In this document: positions 34,327 to 44,427 of the stretch, piece by piece
Layout of the letters: the number at the start of each line of letters is the position of its first letter
How positions within the stretch are numbered: the stretch's first letter is position 1
Source of the DNA: Neurospora intermedia
Lineage: Eukaryota > Ascomycota > Sordariomycetes > Sordariales > Sordariaceae
NCBI GenBank assembly: GCA_037102815.1
Contig: BTPP01000008.1
Coordinates: 1,984,001-2,048,000 of the forward strand
DNA: 64,000 bases
Reading direction: 5' to 3'
Notes under the pieces: generated by a model
The model's database searches: none
What the model was told of the DNA's origin: nothing
The model's input: the letters and a program-made list of their open reading frames with translations, nothing else
Program-made: the position numbers and the translations under genes

Positions 34327-35965
34327 CTTGGCGGTGTTGATGAAGCTGTCGCAAGATGTGAAGCTCCAGGCGGCCGCTGTCTAGGTAGTTTGGAGTTTCA
34401 GTGGTGTTTGTTTACTTTGACCCGCCCGTAACCACGATGGGAGTGTGCCAATGCTGAATGGATTGGATAGCGCGGACACTAGACGGATCCACGTCTCAGC
34501 GGGCGGGCTGGTGACGGGTGGCGGCACGTGCTGGGGCCTGAAGGCACACTAGGTAACTACCTAGGTAACAGCGGGGTGAAGTGGAAGTTGAAGGGAGGAA
34601 GTCTGGGGTGCTTGGCATTGAATGACTAAGCTACAGTCAAGGTATGTACGCTCAGGTACAGCGGTAACATTACATCGATACATCCGTAGTGTACACGTAC
34701 AAGGGACATTTGCGGCGGCCGTTGGCGATCACACAGAGCCCCCTTCTGGTACACTACACGTGTACCTTGTATGTGGGGTTGACTTGGGGAGTTGAAACTC
34801 CGATTAAAAGTTCCTGAGTCCGAAGTTGTCACGTATGTACACTACATAGGTAACTAGAGAAAGGAGACGTATATCTACCTCTACCATGTGTACAAGTGGC
34901 AGGGCATAGAATATGGGTTACCTCCCCCGTCTTGACCTCTTTGTGATGTGATCAAGACTCATTCTCTATCTCGCCACAGATTCACAGCCTCTTGAGTTCA
35001 GATGGAAGTCCAGTTCCTGTTGGTCACCCACCTACATCGATTGGAGCTTGCGTATGCACTGTTAGGTAGAAGTAGGCATCTGTATTCCTACTCTACACTA
35101 CAGTAAAGACTTGATCCGAAACAGCGTCTCCATGTCCAACCGGGTTGCGCATGGGGGCTGCAGACGTTAGAACGTAGCATCACCTTTCTGTGAATTTCCT
35201 TTCTTTTTTTTATTTTTTGTTCTTCTTTTTCTTTTCTTTTCGGTTGCTGCAGGGAACTTAGGTTGTTGAGATCAGGAACACGGTAACACAGCGATATGTC
35301 TCCTGCCCAACCAGGAAGGTCTCTTTTATGAATATTCCCCGCCTTCCTTCTTTGCCCTGTGCCTTTACCTCCTCTAGATTACATACATACATACATACAG
35401 CTTCCGTCTTCTTGTTCAATTTTCTCCCGATCACCTATTTCCTATAGTATCTACACTAATACTAGATACCTACCTTGCGCCCATCGTCTACTTACCCATC
35501 CCCCAATGCAATGAATCAATCGTCTTGTCTCAGAGAAGCGGCGCATGGATACCTCGACGCACCAGTCCTAATCCGCCCATTCTGGCCACCCGAAATCACC
35601 TTGGCAACTTTGCGACGATGATCTCATTCCGCCTACATAACACAGCAATCCCGCCCACGCGAGCCACGCCATCGTCCCGTCAATCGTATACATACTACTT
35701 GTAGCCTTATCTTTTTTTTTTTTCTTTCTTTTTTTTTTCTACTGCTGGTCAATTTCTCTCTCTTTTTTACACGGCTATCATTTACATACGTACCTTGCGA
35801 TTACAGTTGCGATTGCGACCCAACGACGATAACTGCCATCCAATTGCCCCGCCGGTCCATCCATCCATCCATCCATCAGCCATCACCTTGGCGACACTTG
35901 GGTCAACACACCACCAACACATACAGCCAGTATTTCCCACGCGATGCCATGACCAAAGGTCCAGC
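34327..35965. promoter_or_regulatory. divergent promoter region of brn1 and the cation exchanger
   Basis: This is a 1.6-kb head-to-head spacer. It holds TACCTAGGTA (34558-34567), the E-box-containing 14-mer at 34751-34764, a related GTAGTGTACACG at 34687-34698, T-rich runs near 35205-35240 and 35711-35740, (ACAT)n near 35384-35398 and (CCAT)n near 35856-35875. The last two lie in the probable 5' leader of the exchanger gene. No gene seen. Confidence 0.55.
34751..34764 (+). promoter_or_regulatory. 14-nt E-box element ACACTACACGTGTA, copy 1
   Basis: Exact 14-mer containing the palindrome TACACGTGTA around an E-box (CACGTG, a bHLH-type site). It lies in the brn1/exchanger divergent promoter. 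The copy at 44414-44427 shares 15 nt with it. The role is inferred from its recurrence only. Confidence 0.4.
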
Positions 35966-38900
35966 ATGTCGCTACATCGCCAGAAACGGAGCCCCTTCAG
36001 CTCCCGACCCTTTATCGTGTCGACTCTCCTCATAACCTGTCTAGCAACCTATGCGCTCGTCCTCAGACCCTTCGCGACATCACGGTTGTTGCGCCAACCC
36101 GAACAATATCAACAACAATCACATAATATTGCGCGACTCCTCGCAAGAGGTCACCACAAGCACGAACCGACCGCCCCCGTCGATTGCCGCGATGTCCACT
36201 TGGCCGACGACCAATGCGCCTTCATCTTGGCCAACTGCGAAGACGAGGATGCCGGCCTGATACACTACCTGAGCTTCTACTACTGCACACTACCCAATGC
36301 GAAACCCGTCGCTTTCGCCGTCCTGACCGCATGGCTGGGCCTCCTATTCACCACCATCGGCATCGCTGCCAGTGACTTCTTCAGCATCAACCTCAGCACC
36401 ATCTCGAGCGTCCTGGGTCTAAGCGAGAACCTGGCCGGCGTCACATTCCTCGCCTTGGGCAATGGCTCCCCGGATGTCTTTAGCACCTTTGCCGCCATGA
36501 GTTCCAACAGTGGGAGCATGGCGGTGGGTGAGCTGATCGGTGCTGCTGGTTTTATCACTGCCGTGGTAGCCGGGTCCATGGCCTTGGTTCGCGAGTTCAA
36601 GGTCCAAAAACGAACATTCGTCCGCGATATCGTCTACTTCATCGTTTCCATCAGCTTTACCATGATGTTCCTGTTGGATCAGGAACTGCACCTGTGGGAG
36701 GCCAACGCCATGGTTGGCTGCTATATCTTCTATGTCATCTTGGTGTTTGCCTGGCAGTGGTTCACGGACAGGAGGAGAAAGAGGAAACAACGGGAAGCGG
36801 CTGCTCGTGCTCAGTTTTATGGCTCTACACCCGAGCCATCAGGAGATCTGGAGCCATACCGGGATCAACCAGAGGATGATGAAGCAGCTTCGGGAAATCA
36901 TCGGCCTCGGACTGCTCAGACCGACATCAGCGCTCTGGAACATGGTCCCAGAATAGAAGTTGACGGACACGGAATCGCATCTACACCAAGCGAGGAAGAA
37001 GAGGATGAACACCGCGATCTGCAAGTGGCTGCAGAGATGACCAGCAGCATGCGCGTCAACCGTCCCCGCTGGGGCCGAAGCAACTCCACCATCACTCCCA
37101 TCAGACCTAGTCTTGTCGGTGCTTTGGAATTCCGGTCAATATTGTCGTCAATACAGAAGGAAAGAAACCAGCATAGCGGCTACGTGCGTGGACATCGACG
37201 GGGGAATTCCGATTACTTCTCAAATCAACCATCACTACCTTTGATTCGCGAGGATCAGCTATACCGGGGGCGTCAATACACCCTCGACACACTGCCGACC
37301 CTCTCGACTATCAGGTCGGGCAGAGACCGCGCCTTGTCATCCGGACATTCACCCCTTAACCTGGACAGTCTCGGTTTACCAGCTTTTCGAAGCGGTTCAG
37401 AAACGGGGCACACAAGCCCGGCACTAACACCAGGGCCTCGTCCAAACGAGAGTCCCAATCTGCGTCCAGATACTAGAGGTAGCTCGACCACTCGAACTGT
37501 TGACGGCAGGCTCGCGCCTCCACTTGATACCGGAGGTGTCAACCAAGGGTTGCTTCAGCATCAATGGAGAAAAACAACACCTAGAACAATGGGTCTACAC
37601 CTCCAAATCCCGGATAGTACCGCCTCCAGCAACCGGGCATCGCCTACTCTTTCGCCTTTCCCCATGTTCTCCGAGTCTCCCACAGCGCTCACACCCCAAC
37701 AGCTACCCGAATCAGCCTTTGTCTTCCCTACACCATCCGAGAGAAGACGTTCCTCCATCGCCATATTTGGCGGCTATGAAGAGGAAGAGGAACCTCTCAA
37801 GTACTGGCCCTACTCCATTCTCCCGCCACCACACATCTTCTTCGGTACACTCTTCCCAACCCTCCAAGGCTGGTCTGAAAAGTCCTGGTGGGACAAATTC
37901 GTCAGCTTGATTTCGGCCCCCTCCGTCTTTGTCCTCGCCATCACTCTCCCTGTAGTGGAAACCGAGTCCGAGCGCGACGATGACGACGAAGTGAGTGGTC
38001 CCGCTGAATCCGCCGCAATCAACCTGATCCAGAGCCACGGACAACTAGGGCACATGGCCGTCCCCGTGTCTTTGGAGTCAAGCGCCCACATCCGCCCCGA
38101 AACCGAGTGGCAGGAATTCCGTCGTCGCACACGTTCCGCTTCCAATCGGTCTCCCATGCGCTCACCCTTGGCACGCTCACCCCTCCACTCCCCGCTGACA
38201 GCCTCGCCATCCTACGTAACGCTTGCATCCCCACGGACGAGGTTGACCTCGGAAGCCAGAGCGCACACCAACGGCTATACCAATCTCGGCGCCCAAGTCC
38301 AGCAGGCTATGAAACTCAATCCGCACCAGCGCTATGGCCACAGTCGTCACGGATCCCACCCAACTATCGTTGAGGAAGACGAGCTCGGCGCTACCGCCGG
38401 ACCTACGACTTTGGCCGACAACCACAACCACAACCACACCCCAATTCCAAATCCCAATCCCAACTCCGACAATGACAACGACAACGACAACGATAACGTA
38501 ACCGAGAACGGAACCGAAAACGACGAAAAAGCCGCCTCAGAAGGCTGGAGCCGCTGGCTTATCTCCCTCCAGCTCTTTACCGGTCCTCTCTTCGTCGTGC
38601 TTATATACTGGGCCAACACCATCGACGAGCTCCCCTCGCCCGGCCGCGCTTTACTCAAAATGACCCTCTACAGCTTAATCTTCTCCCTAACCTGCCTTGG
38701 CATTTTACTTTTAACCACACGCGCCGACAAGAAACCCAAATACCACTTTTTGCTCTGTTTTCTGGGATTCGTGATTAGTATCGCCTGGATCTCGACCATA
38801 GCCAACGAAGTGGTGGGCATCCTGAAAGCCTTTGGCGTGATCTTGGGCATCAGCGAGGCGATTTTGGGATTGACGATTTTCGCCGTCGGGAATTCGTTGG

Positions 38901-39443
38901 GGGATTTGGTGGCTGATGTTACTGTTGCTAGATTGGGGTGGCCGGTTATGGCTTTGTGAGTATTCCCCTTCCCCCCATCTGCTCTTCCCTCTCCTCTTTG
39001 TGTGCCGCTGCGCTTGCCTTCTTTTTTTCTTGCCTCGCTCCGCTCGCTTTCCCCCCTCTAAGATCCCCTCTTTTCTACCCTCTTGCAAACCAGTTACTAA
39101 CACCTCTAACAGAGCAGCCTGCTTCGGCGGCCCCATGCTCAACATCCTCCTCGGCATAGGCTTGGGAGGCGCCTGGATGATCGTGTCGTCGGCCAACAAG
39201 CGCCACGCCAAGCACCCCGAGTTGCCCTTCAGATACAAGCCGTATAAGCTGCAAGTGGGCGGGACGCTGATGATTTCGGCCATTACCGTGTTGGTCACGC
39301 TGGTCTCGTTGTTGATCTTGGTGCCGAGTAATGGGTGGGTGATGAATAAACGGATTGGATGGACTCTGATTGGGATATGGACTTTGGGCACCGTCTTCAA
39401 CCTGGTGGTGGAGACGACGGGGGTTTGGACTGATGTTAGGTAG
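35966..39443 (+). CDS. cation/calcium exchanger of the NCLX/CCX type
   Basis: Integral membrane Na+(or H+)/Ca2+ exchanger related to human NCLX (SLC8B1) and yeast YDL206W. Exons: 35966-38955 and 39113-39443, 1106 residues; the intron lies inside the second alpha repeat. I chose the ATG at 35966 because the open frame upstream has no other ATG. A hydrophobic N-terminal segment (STLLITCLATYALVL) may be a signal or TM. Alpha-1 repeat at about 150-185: LAGVTFLALGNGSPDVFS, with the GNGSPD ion-binding signature. A long loop (about 280-860) is low-complexity, Ser/Pro-rich and acidic, with an Asn-Asp repeat. Alpha-2 repeat at about 965-1010: LGLTIFAVGNSLGDLVAD, then FGGPMLNILLGIGLGG. Both repeats keep the key Asn, Ser/Gly and Asp residues, so it should be active. 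The compartment (vacuole, mitochondrion or Golgi) cannot be told from sequence. Confidence 0.92.
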
Positions 39444-40450
39444 TATGGACACTCGTGAGGGGGGTTCAAGAGGTGAGGGGTAGAAAAGGGAAGGGGAGAG
39501 GAAGAAGGAAGGAAGGAAAGGAATGATGGAAGGAAGTAGCGATGATATTGGTTTTTATTTTGATGGTTCACAAAGCTAACTTGGTTGGTGCTACGTATTG
39601 GGCTACAACTCTTGAGCATCGACGTGTTATTCTTCATAAACGATGCCCATCCCGATGATGGGTTTCCAGCCCGTCGGTGGTTTGATTGTCTTCTTGCTGC
39701 CGCATGTTGGTTGGTTTCGTTAGCTCCAAACTGGGAGTAGGTCATGAACTGACTACACCATATGTCCGAGAGCGAAGTATTGCACCAGCTTTGACGAGAC
39801 AAGGTGAGTGATACAAAGAAAGGGCAAAGAAAGGGAGAAAGAAGGGTTCCACAGCAAACAAATTCATCAAACTTTGATCTATACCCTCGTCATGTAGGGT
39901 AGGGTCAGGTACGAAACACTACTACAAACATAAGTGAAGCTTCCTGTCCCGATCACAGAGCTGTCTACTGTTGCTGGATTTCCCCATGAACGGAGTTTCA
40001 ATAAGTTGAGATCAAAACAAGCACACAAACAGCTTGTGCCATTCCCGAGTCACTCACTTGATGATGGTGTCACACCTCGACCCAGAACAACTTAATGGCT
40101 CATGCACACACCAACGAGTACATATCCCGGTAACTTGCCCATGGGTTTTTCTCCCTCGATTTTTCTTTTCTTTTTTTTTTTTTTTTTTTTTTGATCTATC
40201 AACCAGGAGATTCCTCTGCATCAGACATCTATTTACCTACCTTGTCTTTAAGAGCCTCCCTCGCCCTTACTCCTTATGGTAGACCTATCAGCACTCGAGT
40301 ACTGATCACTGATCACTGATCACTGACCACTGACCACTGACCACTGACCATCCACCACTTCCGGCAAAGACAAAAGCGAAAAACAACAGAGCGTCCTAAG
40401 GGCCCAGTAGAAATACGAATCGAAGCTAGGAAAAGGAAAGAAAAAAAAAA
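39444..40450. other. intergenic with homopolymer and heptamer repeats
   Basis: Probable 3' UTR of the exchanger, then the leader of the small MC-family gene. A T22 run lies at 40171-40192, and a seven-unit heptamer array at 40301-40349 (separate entry). Several open frames on the minus strand are continuations of shadows. No further gene seen. Confidence 0.5.
40301..40349 (+). repeat. heptanucleotide tandem array, 7 units
   Basis: Three copies of ACTGATC followed by four copies of ACTGACC, end to end and without gaps, about 100 bp upstream of the small MC-family gene. The clean block change between variants suggests expansion of two successive founder units. Confidence 0.9.
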
Positions 40451-41086
40451 ATGTGCCACGAACAACCAACCCGCTACGCCCTCTGCTCACACACCGCAAC
40501 CGTCCTCACCCGCTGCGGCCTCCCCTGTCAAGCATGGCCTGGGGTGTATGAGCGAGTGGAAGGGGTTTCTTGCCAGGCGGTTTGGTGTCGGTTTAGTTCT
40601 CCTTCTGCTCCTCCTCGTCGTCGTCGTCGTCGCTCAGGATCATCTTCTCGTTTGGAGTCATCTTCTCGTTTGGAGTCATCAGTGAGCGTAACTGGGACGG
40701 ACAGGGAGGCAACTAGGGATAGGGATAGGGAGTTAAGTAAGGATAGGGATAGGGATGGAAGTGGAGGTGTCGCTGAACGGAGAGAAAGTAATAGAGGAAC
40801 TGCACCTGCTCCTGAGCAGCAGCCACGACGTGCGGTGAGATTTGAATTTGGAGGAGATGGAGAAGGTGGTGGAGGAGGAGGAAGTGGTGGGTGTGGTAGA
40901 GGAGGAGGAGATGGGGATGGAGGAGGAGGCAACAGGTTGATGGAAGAGCCTGAAAGAGAAGGAAGAGGAGGAGGAGGAGGACCTAGAAGACCCGGGATGC
41001 CTGGCGGCGATGATGATAGTTCAAGTTCGAGTTCAAGTGATGATGAGGACCATAGCCGTGAGGATGTAGGGAACCCACATGCCTGA
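40451..41086 (+). CDS. small MC-family protein with Gly-rich acidic tail
   Basis: Single-exon frame of 211 residues starting MCHEQPTRYALCSH. The N-terminus places cysteines as in two other proteins in this window (60838 and 62615): Met-Cys, a Tyr about seven residues on, then a Cys pair and further Cys (TRCGLPC, VSCQAVWC). The rest is low-complexity: Arg-rich (PPRRRRRRSG), duplicated SSRLE, an Asp-Arg repeat (TRDRDRE, KDRDRDG), a Gly-rich block (about 140-180), then a Ser run and DDEDHSRED. Function is unknown. The cysteines suggest a small metal-binding or disulfide knot with a disordered tail. Similarity to the other two is clear only in the first about 45 residues. A 190-codon antisense frame covers the same DNA and is a by-product of the repeats. 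Confidence 0.6.
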   Translation: MCHEQPTRYALCSHTATVLTRCGLPCQAWPGVYERVEGVSCQAVWCRFSSPSAPPRRRRRRSGSSSRLESSSRLESSVSVTGTDREATRDRDRELSKDRDRDGSGGVAERRESNRGTAPAPEQQPRRAVRFEFGGDGEGGGGGGSGGCGRGGGDGDGGGGNRLMEEPEREGRGGGGGPRRPGMPGGDDDSSSSSSSDDEDHSREDVGNPHA

Positions 41087-41740
41087 TGATGGAGGTACAT
41101 GCTCAGCGGGAAGGTATCAATAGAGAGGAGAAAGAATACTTATAACATACCTGTAGTGAAGTCATTGCAGAGGGAATATCAGGGAAGGGGTGAGAGAAGA
41201 GACAGACCTGGGATGAGGAATGTGTTTAGAGGGGGAGTACGAAGAAGGAGGGAAATTGCCACAGGGCAAATACCTCTAATGCCTACCTAGGTAGCTGTGA
41301 CATCCAATGGTTGTCCTAGCCTATATGTATAGTAATGCATTCCGATGTTCGTTGGCAAGCGAACATCGTCCTACCTTTTACCAGAGGTACCTATGCTAGG
41401 TTTGGCCTGGCGGTTGGTTACATTCATTACCGCCCCGTCACAGGAATGAATACCACCAGGGCAGCTGGCGATAAACCAATATGTCGTCTACGTAGGGCGT
41501 GAAACAGAAGATAAATCAGTCCGTTCGTTGCATCTTCATCATCTCTTTCTTATGCTAGTATGGAGCTTCAACCGATAAAAATGGAACTTGAACGAACTGA
41601 GCTTTCACAAATAGTCGGTTCAGTTCCCAACTGAACCTTTTCCAGATAGTCCCTTCAGTTCTTCATGATACATTCGTACCGCACTGCACCTTCCGTCTTT
41701 TACTTACTTACTTACGTCTGTCTCTCTCCCTTCGGCTGCT

Positions 41741-41865
41741 CTTATCTTTCTTTCCCTTTCTTTCCCTTTCTTTTTCCCTTTTTTTTTCTTTTTTTTTTTC
41801 TTTTTTTTTTCTTTTTTTTTTCTTTTTTTTTTCTTTTTTTTTTTCTTTTTTTTTTTCTCCCCCTT
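41741..41865 (+). repeat. T-rich polypyrimidine tract
   Basis: About 125 nt made almost only of T with regularly spaced single C or CCC, at first as CTTTCC-type units and then as C followed by about nine to eleven T. It yields a Phe-rich open frame that is not a gene. Confidence 0.9.
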
Positions 41866-42025
41866 TTTATTCCTTTTTTCCTTGGCTTTTTCTCTACGTC
41901 ATCGTTCCTCGTAATACCCCTTACCACTCTTACCACTCTTCAACACACATACACACTCAATGCATCAGCTCAACTGCGATGAAACCACCGAGGACTAGCC
42001 CGGGTATTGGTTCATTGTATCCCAA

Positions 42026-42027
<2 letters not shown>

Positions 42028-42072
<45 letters not shown>
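42028..42072 (+). repeat. (AT)n microsatellite
   Basis: About 45 nt of perfect alternating A and T. It is self-complementary and so may extrude as a hairpin or cruciform. Confidence 0.95.
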
Positions 42073-42074
<2 letters not shown>

Positions 42075-42135
42075 AAGAAAAAAAAACCCCCTTCCAAATT
42101 GGAAGGAATCGATAAATGTTGGATCATTCTGAGCC

Positions 42136-42180
42136 ACCTACCTAGGTACCTACCTACCTACCTACCTACCTACCTACCTA
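42136..42180 (+). repeat. (ACCT)n tetranucleotide array with internal palindromes
   Basis: ACCT units interrupted once by AGGT, which creates overlapping TACCTAGGTA (42139-42148) and TAGGTACCTA (42143-42152) palindromes. The same two 10-mers occur singly elsewhere in the window. Confidence 0.9.
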
Positions 42181-42287
42181 GTCACAGAAAATGATGAATT
42201 TAGAAGTCCCGGGATCGATTTGACGATGGCTTTCCTTTTCCTTTTCATGGGTTCAGTTGTGTATGGTTTAAGGAGTTCTGCTGGTTT

Positions 42288-42362
42288 GGGATCTGATTCT
42301 GGATCTGGAACTGGATCTGGACCTGGAACTGGATCTGGAACTGAATCTGGATCTGGAACTTG
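42288..42362 (+). repeat. degenerate GGATCTGGAACT hexamer/dodecamer array
   Basis: Alternating GGATCT and GGAACT units with point variants (GATTCT, GGACCT, GAATCT) over about 75 nt, trailing into ACTTGAACTGAACC. It is intergenic, with no start codon in a useful position. Confidence 0.85.
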
Positions 42363-43282
42363 AACTGAACCTTCCCCAGCCGGCCCGGTTCGGACATGCG
42401 CCTGGGTTACCTACTGGGCAGTATAAAACCTACATTACACTACAAGTAAGGTAAGGTAGTCCTTCCCCTGGGAGCATATTCCTTCCTTCCTTCTTTTTCT
42501 ACGGGTACTTCCCGTCTTCCGTGTGTCCTGGCCAAGTTAGGTAGCGTAGCCATGGATAGATAGTACAGTCTTGGTTGATTGACTGCGCTGTGAATAGGTC
42601 CAAGTCAAACTAAACCGGCCGACGATCATAAGCAATATTTCCAGTCGTTTTTTTTTTTTCCACGGAAAATTGTATTCAACTTGAATAAAAGCAAGCAAGT
42701 GACAGTTAGTTCATCATGACCAACCAACCAACCACCCAAGATTGATCACGCACCAAAATCCAAGATAAGGGGTGTGTTCATCCTTCCACCTGCTTATACA
42801 CCATATTAATAATAATGTCAATGTGAGACATAGACCAAAAGGATAAACATCAAAATAATAAGCAGCCCAAGGAAGCGGATACAAAGCCATTAACCCAGCA
42901 CCCCTTAGATAAGAAGTAGGTTATGGATAATAGGTCAAACCAAGCAAGGTAGCAAGTTTAAAGCTAGGAAGATAAGTCTGTGGTTTGTAGTGTACTGCGG
43001 TAGTGTAGTGAGCGTCTCCATAGCTACTTCTCTCTCTCGTGCCCCCAAAGCCCCTTTTTACTTAGGTCAATATACCAACACCGTTTGACCAGTATCTTCA
43101 TGCCGCGTATGCTCTTGACCCTGCTGCCAGCAAATCCTCCTCCTCTCTGTCCCCAAGCTTCATCTCCTCCAGCCCAGCAAAACAGGCAACTTCACCAGGG
43201 CAGCAACAGAACGAAGCACCTCTCCTTCACATACACGTCCACACCCTTGTATTCGGAGACTTTTTTTTTTTTTTTTGCCTTT

Positions 43283-43469
43283 TTACTTCTCATCCTTGCC
43301 CTTGCTCTGATCTTGTTGACCCTTGCCGTTGGCATTGCCTTGGCTGTCTTGGCCCTGACCCTCGACGACCTCCTCCTCCCCCTCTTCCTCCATGGAAGCC
43401 AGCAGTTGATCAAGGGTGTTCTCCAGTCTAGTCAGACTAGCTTCGAGAGTCGTGGCTGTTTGTTCGCCT
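43283..43469 (-). CDS. orphan 3' exon of a small coiled-coil, acidic-tailed protein
   Basis: On the minus strand, a TACAG acceptor (exon starting at 43469, phase 2) opens a frame ending in TAA at 43285-43283. It encodes about 61 residues: GEQTATTLEASLTRLENTLD, then QLLASMEEEGEEEVVEGQ, then a Gln/Gly/Lys tail ending GKDEK. The heptad-like LEASLTRLENTLDQLL followed by an acidic, then Gln/Gly-rich end is typical of real small fungal proteins. Continuing the frame upstream without splicing meets TGA codons before any ATG, so at least one 5' exon must exist. I could not place it. The family is not recognised. It could also be a relic. Confidence 0.45.
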
Positions 43470-44413
43470 CTGTATTCATAAAAATTGATTGTTCAAGATC
43501 AGTAAAAATTCCCAGATTCATCAAGTCAGGAAGTTTCAATTTCGAACAATACGGCCGACTCCGTAAAAGCGCGTATGCTCGTATATGAACCACTCATAAG
43601 CAAGTCTTCGTAGATAGGCCCAATGACTTGTCCGGCCGCCTGCGGCTACGACTTGAACAGGGATACATGACAATAGTATCAAGTATAGTGTAGGGTAGTG
43701 TGATGAGAATAGTGTCAAATGCATGGACGAGGAAGGCAGCGGGCAGAGATAGATCGATGCTGACATAGGGGTTCCCTTGTAAAAATCGATCTTATTACAT
43801 CACCCGAACTCGACTGCAGCTCATGACATTGGCGTGTTTTCCAACTATCAAAAGCGTATGTCGGTCGCCGGAGCAAATGTGATCACGATGCTTGACAGGT
43901 GGAGGAGGCAAAATAAAATGAAAGAGACGGGAGGAACAAAAAACCATGCTCATGTGTGGAGTTGAGATGTTTATTTTTGTCCGTGTCCATGTCCCATCGT
44001 CCACGTCGAGGCTGTATCCCCTGACCAGCTGAGCAGCTCAACCTAAAAGCATGCCGATTTTTTTTCCAGCCTCTCCTTTCGGCTCCCGAACAGGACCGGA
44101 GAGATGCCAAATAGAGAGAGCGGATGGGGTTTGAAGTGATGATGGTGGCAAAACCTTTGACCTTGAAAGGCCAGCACATATCCAAGCCTAACAACTTGCT
44201 CTCTAGGCCGTCCGTCCCGTGTCCAATAGTGCCCCGGGCCCAAGAAAATTCCGGACCGGGAGGACGTCCGAAGACCATCGGGGGGATATCATAGGATAGT
44301 AATAGACCGGAGGGAGTACCGACGGGGCACGGGGGAAGATGGATTGAAACGAAACAATGCTGCACAGTGCCAACACCATAAGCCCCGAAGCAGCCATGAG
44401 CTGAGGCCGACAT

Positions 44414-44427
44414 ACACTACACGTGTA
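44414..44427 (+). promoter_or_regulatory. 14-nt E-box element ACACTACACGTGTA, copy 2
   Basis: Exact match to copy 1, with one further shared base upstream (T). It lies in the gene-poor region, about 950 bp upstream of the orphan minus-strand exon at 43283-43469. Confidence 0.4.

Larger units (their letters stand above)
41087..43282. other. gene-poor spacer dense in simple repeats
   Basis: Begins the about 14-kb gene-poor interval. It contains two TACCTAGGTA palindromes (41284-41293, 42139-42148), one TAGGTACCTA (42143-42152), a 125-nt pyrimidine tract, an AT tract, an ACCT array and a GGATCTGGAACT-type array (separate entries). No protein-coding gene is supported. Confidence 0.55.

Noticed and set aside
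35795-35965. N-terminal extension of the cation exchanger
   Set aside because: The open frame upstream has no ATG before 35966, and its sequence is leader-like with a CCAT repeat.
40528-41100. 190-codon antisense frame rich in Pro, Leu and Ser
   Set aside because: It arises from the Gly/Asp/Arg/Ser codon repeats of the plus-strand MC-family gene. It has no independent motif.
41665-41982. Phe-rich 105-codon frame
   Set aside because: It is a translation of the T-rich tract.
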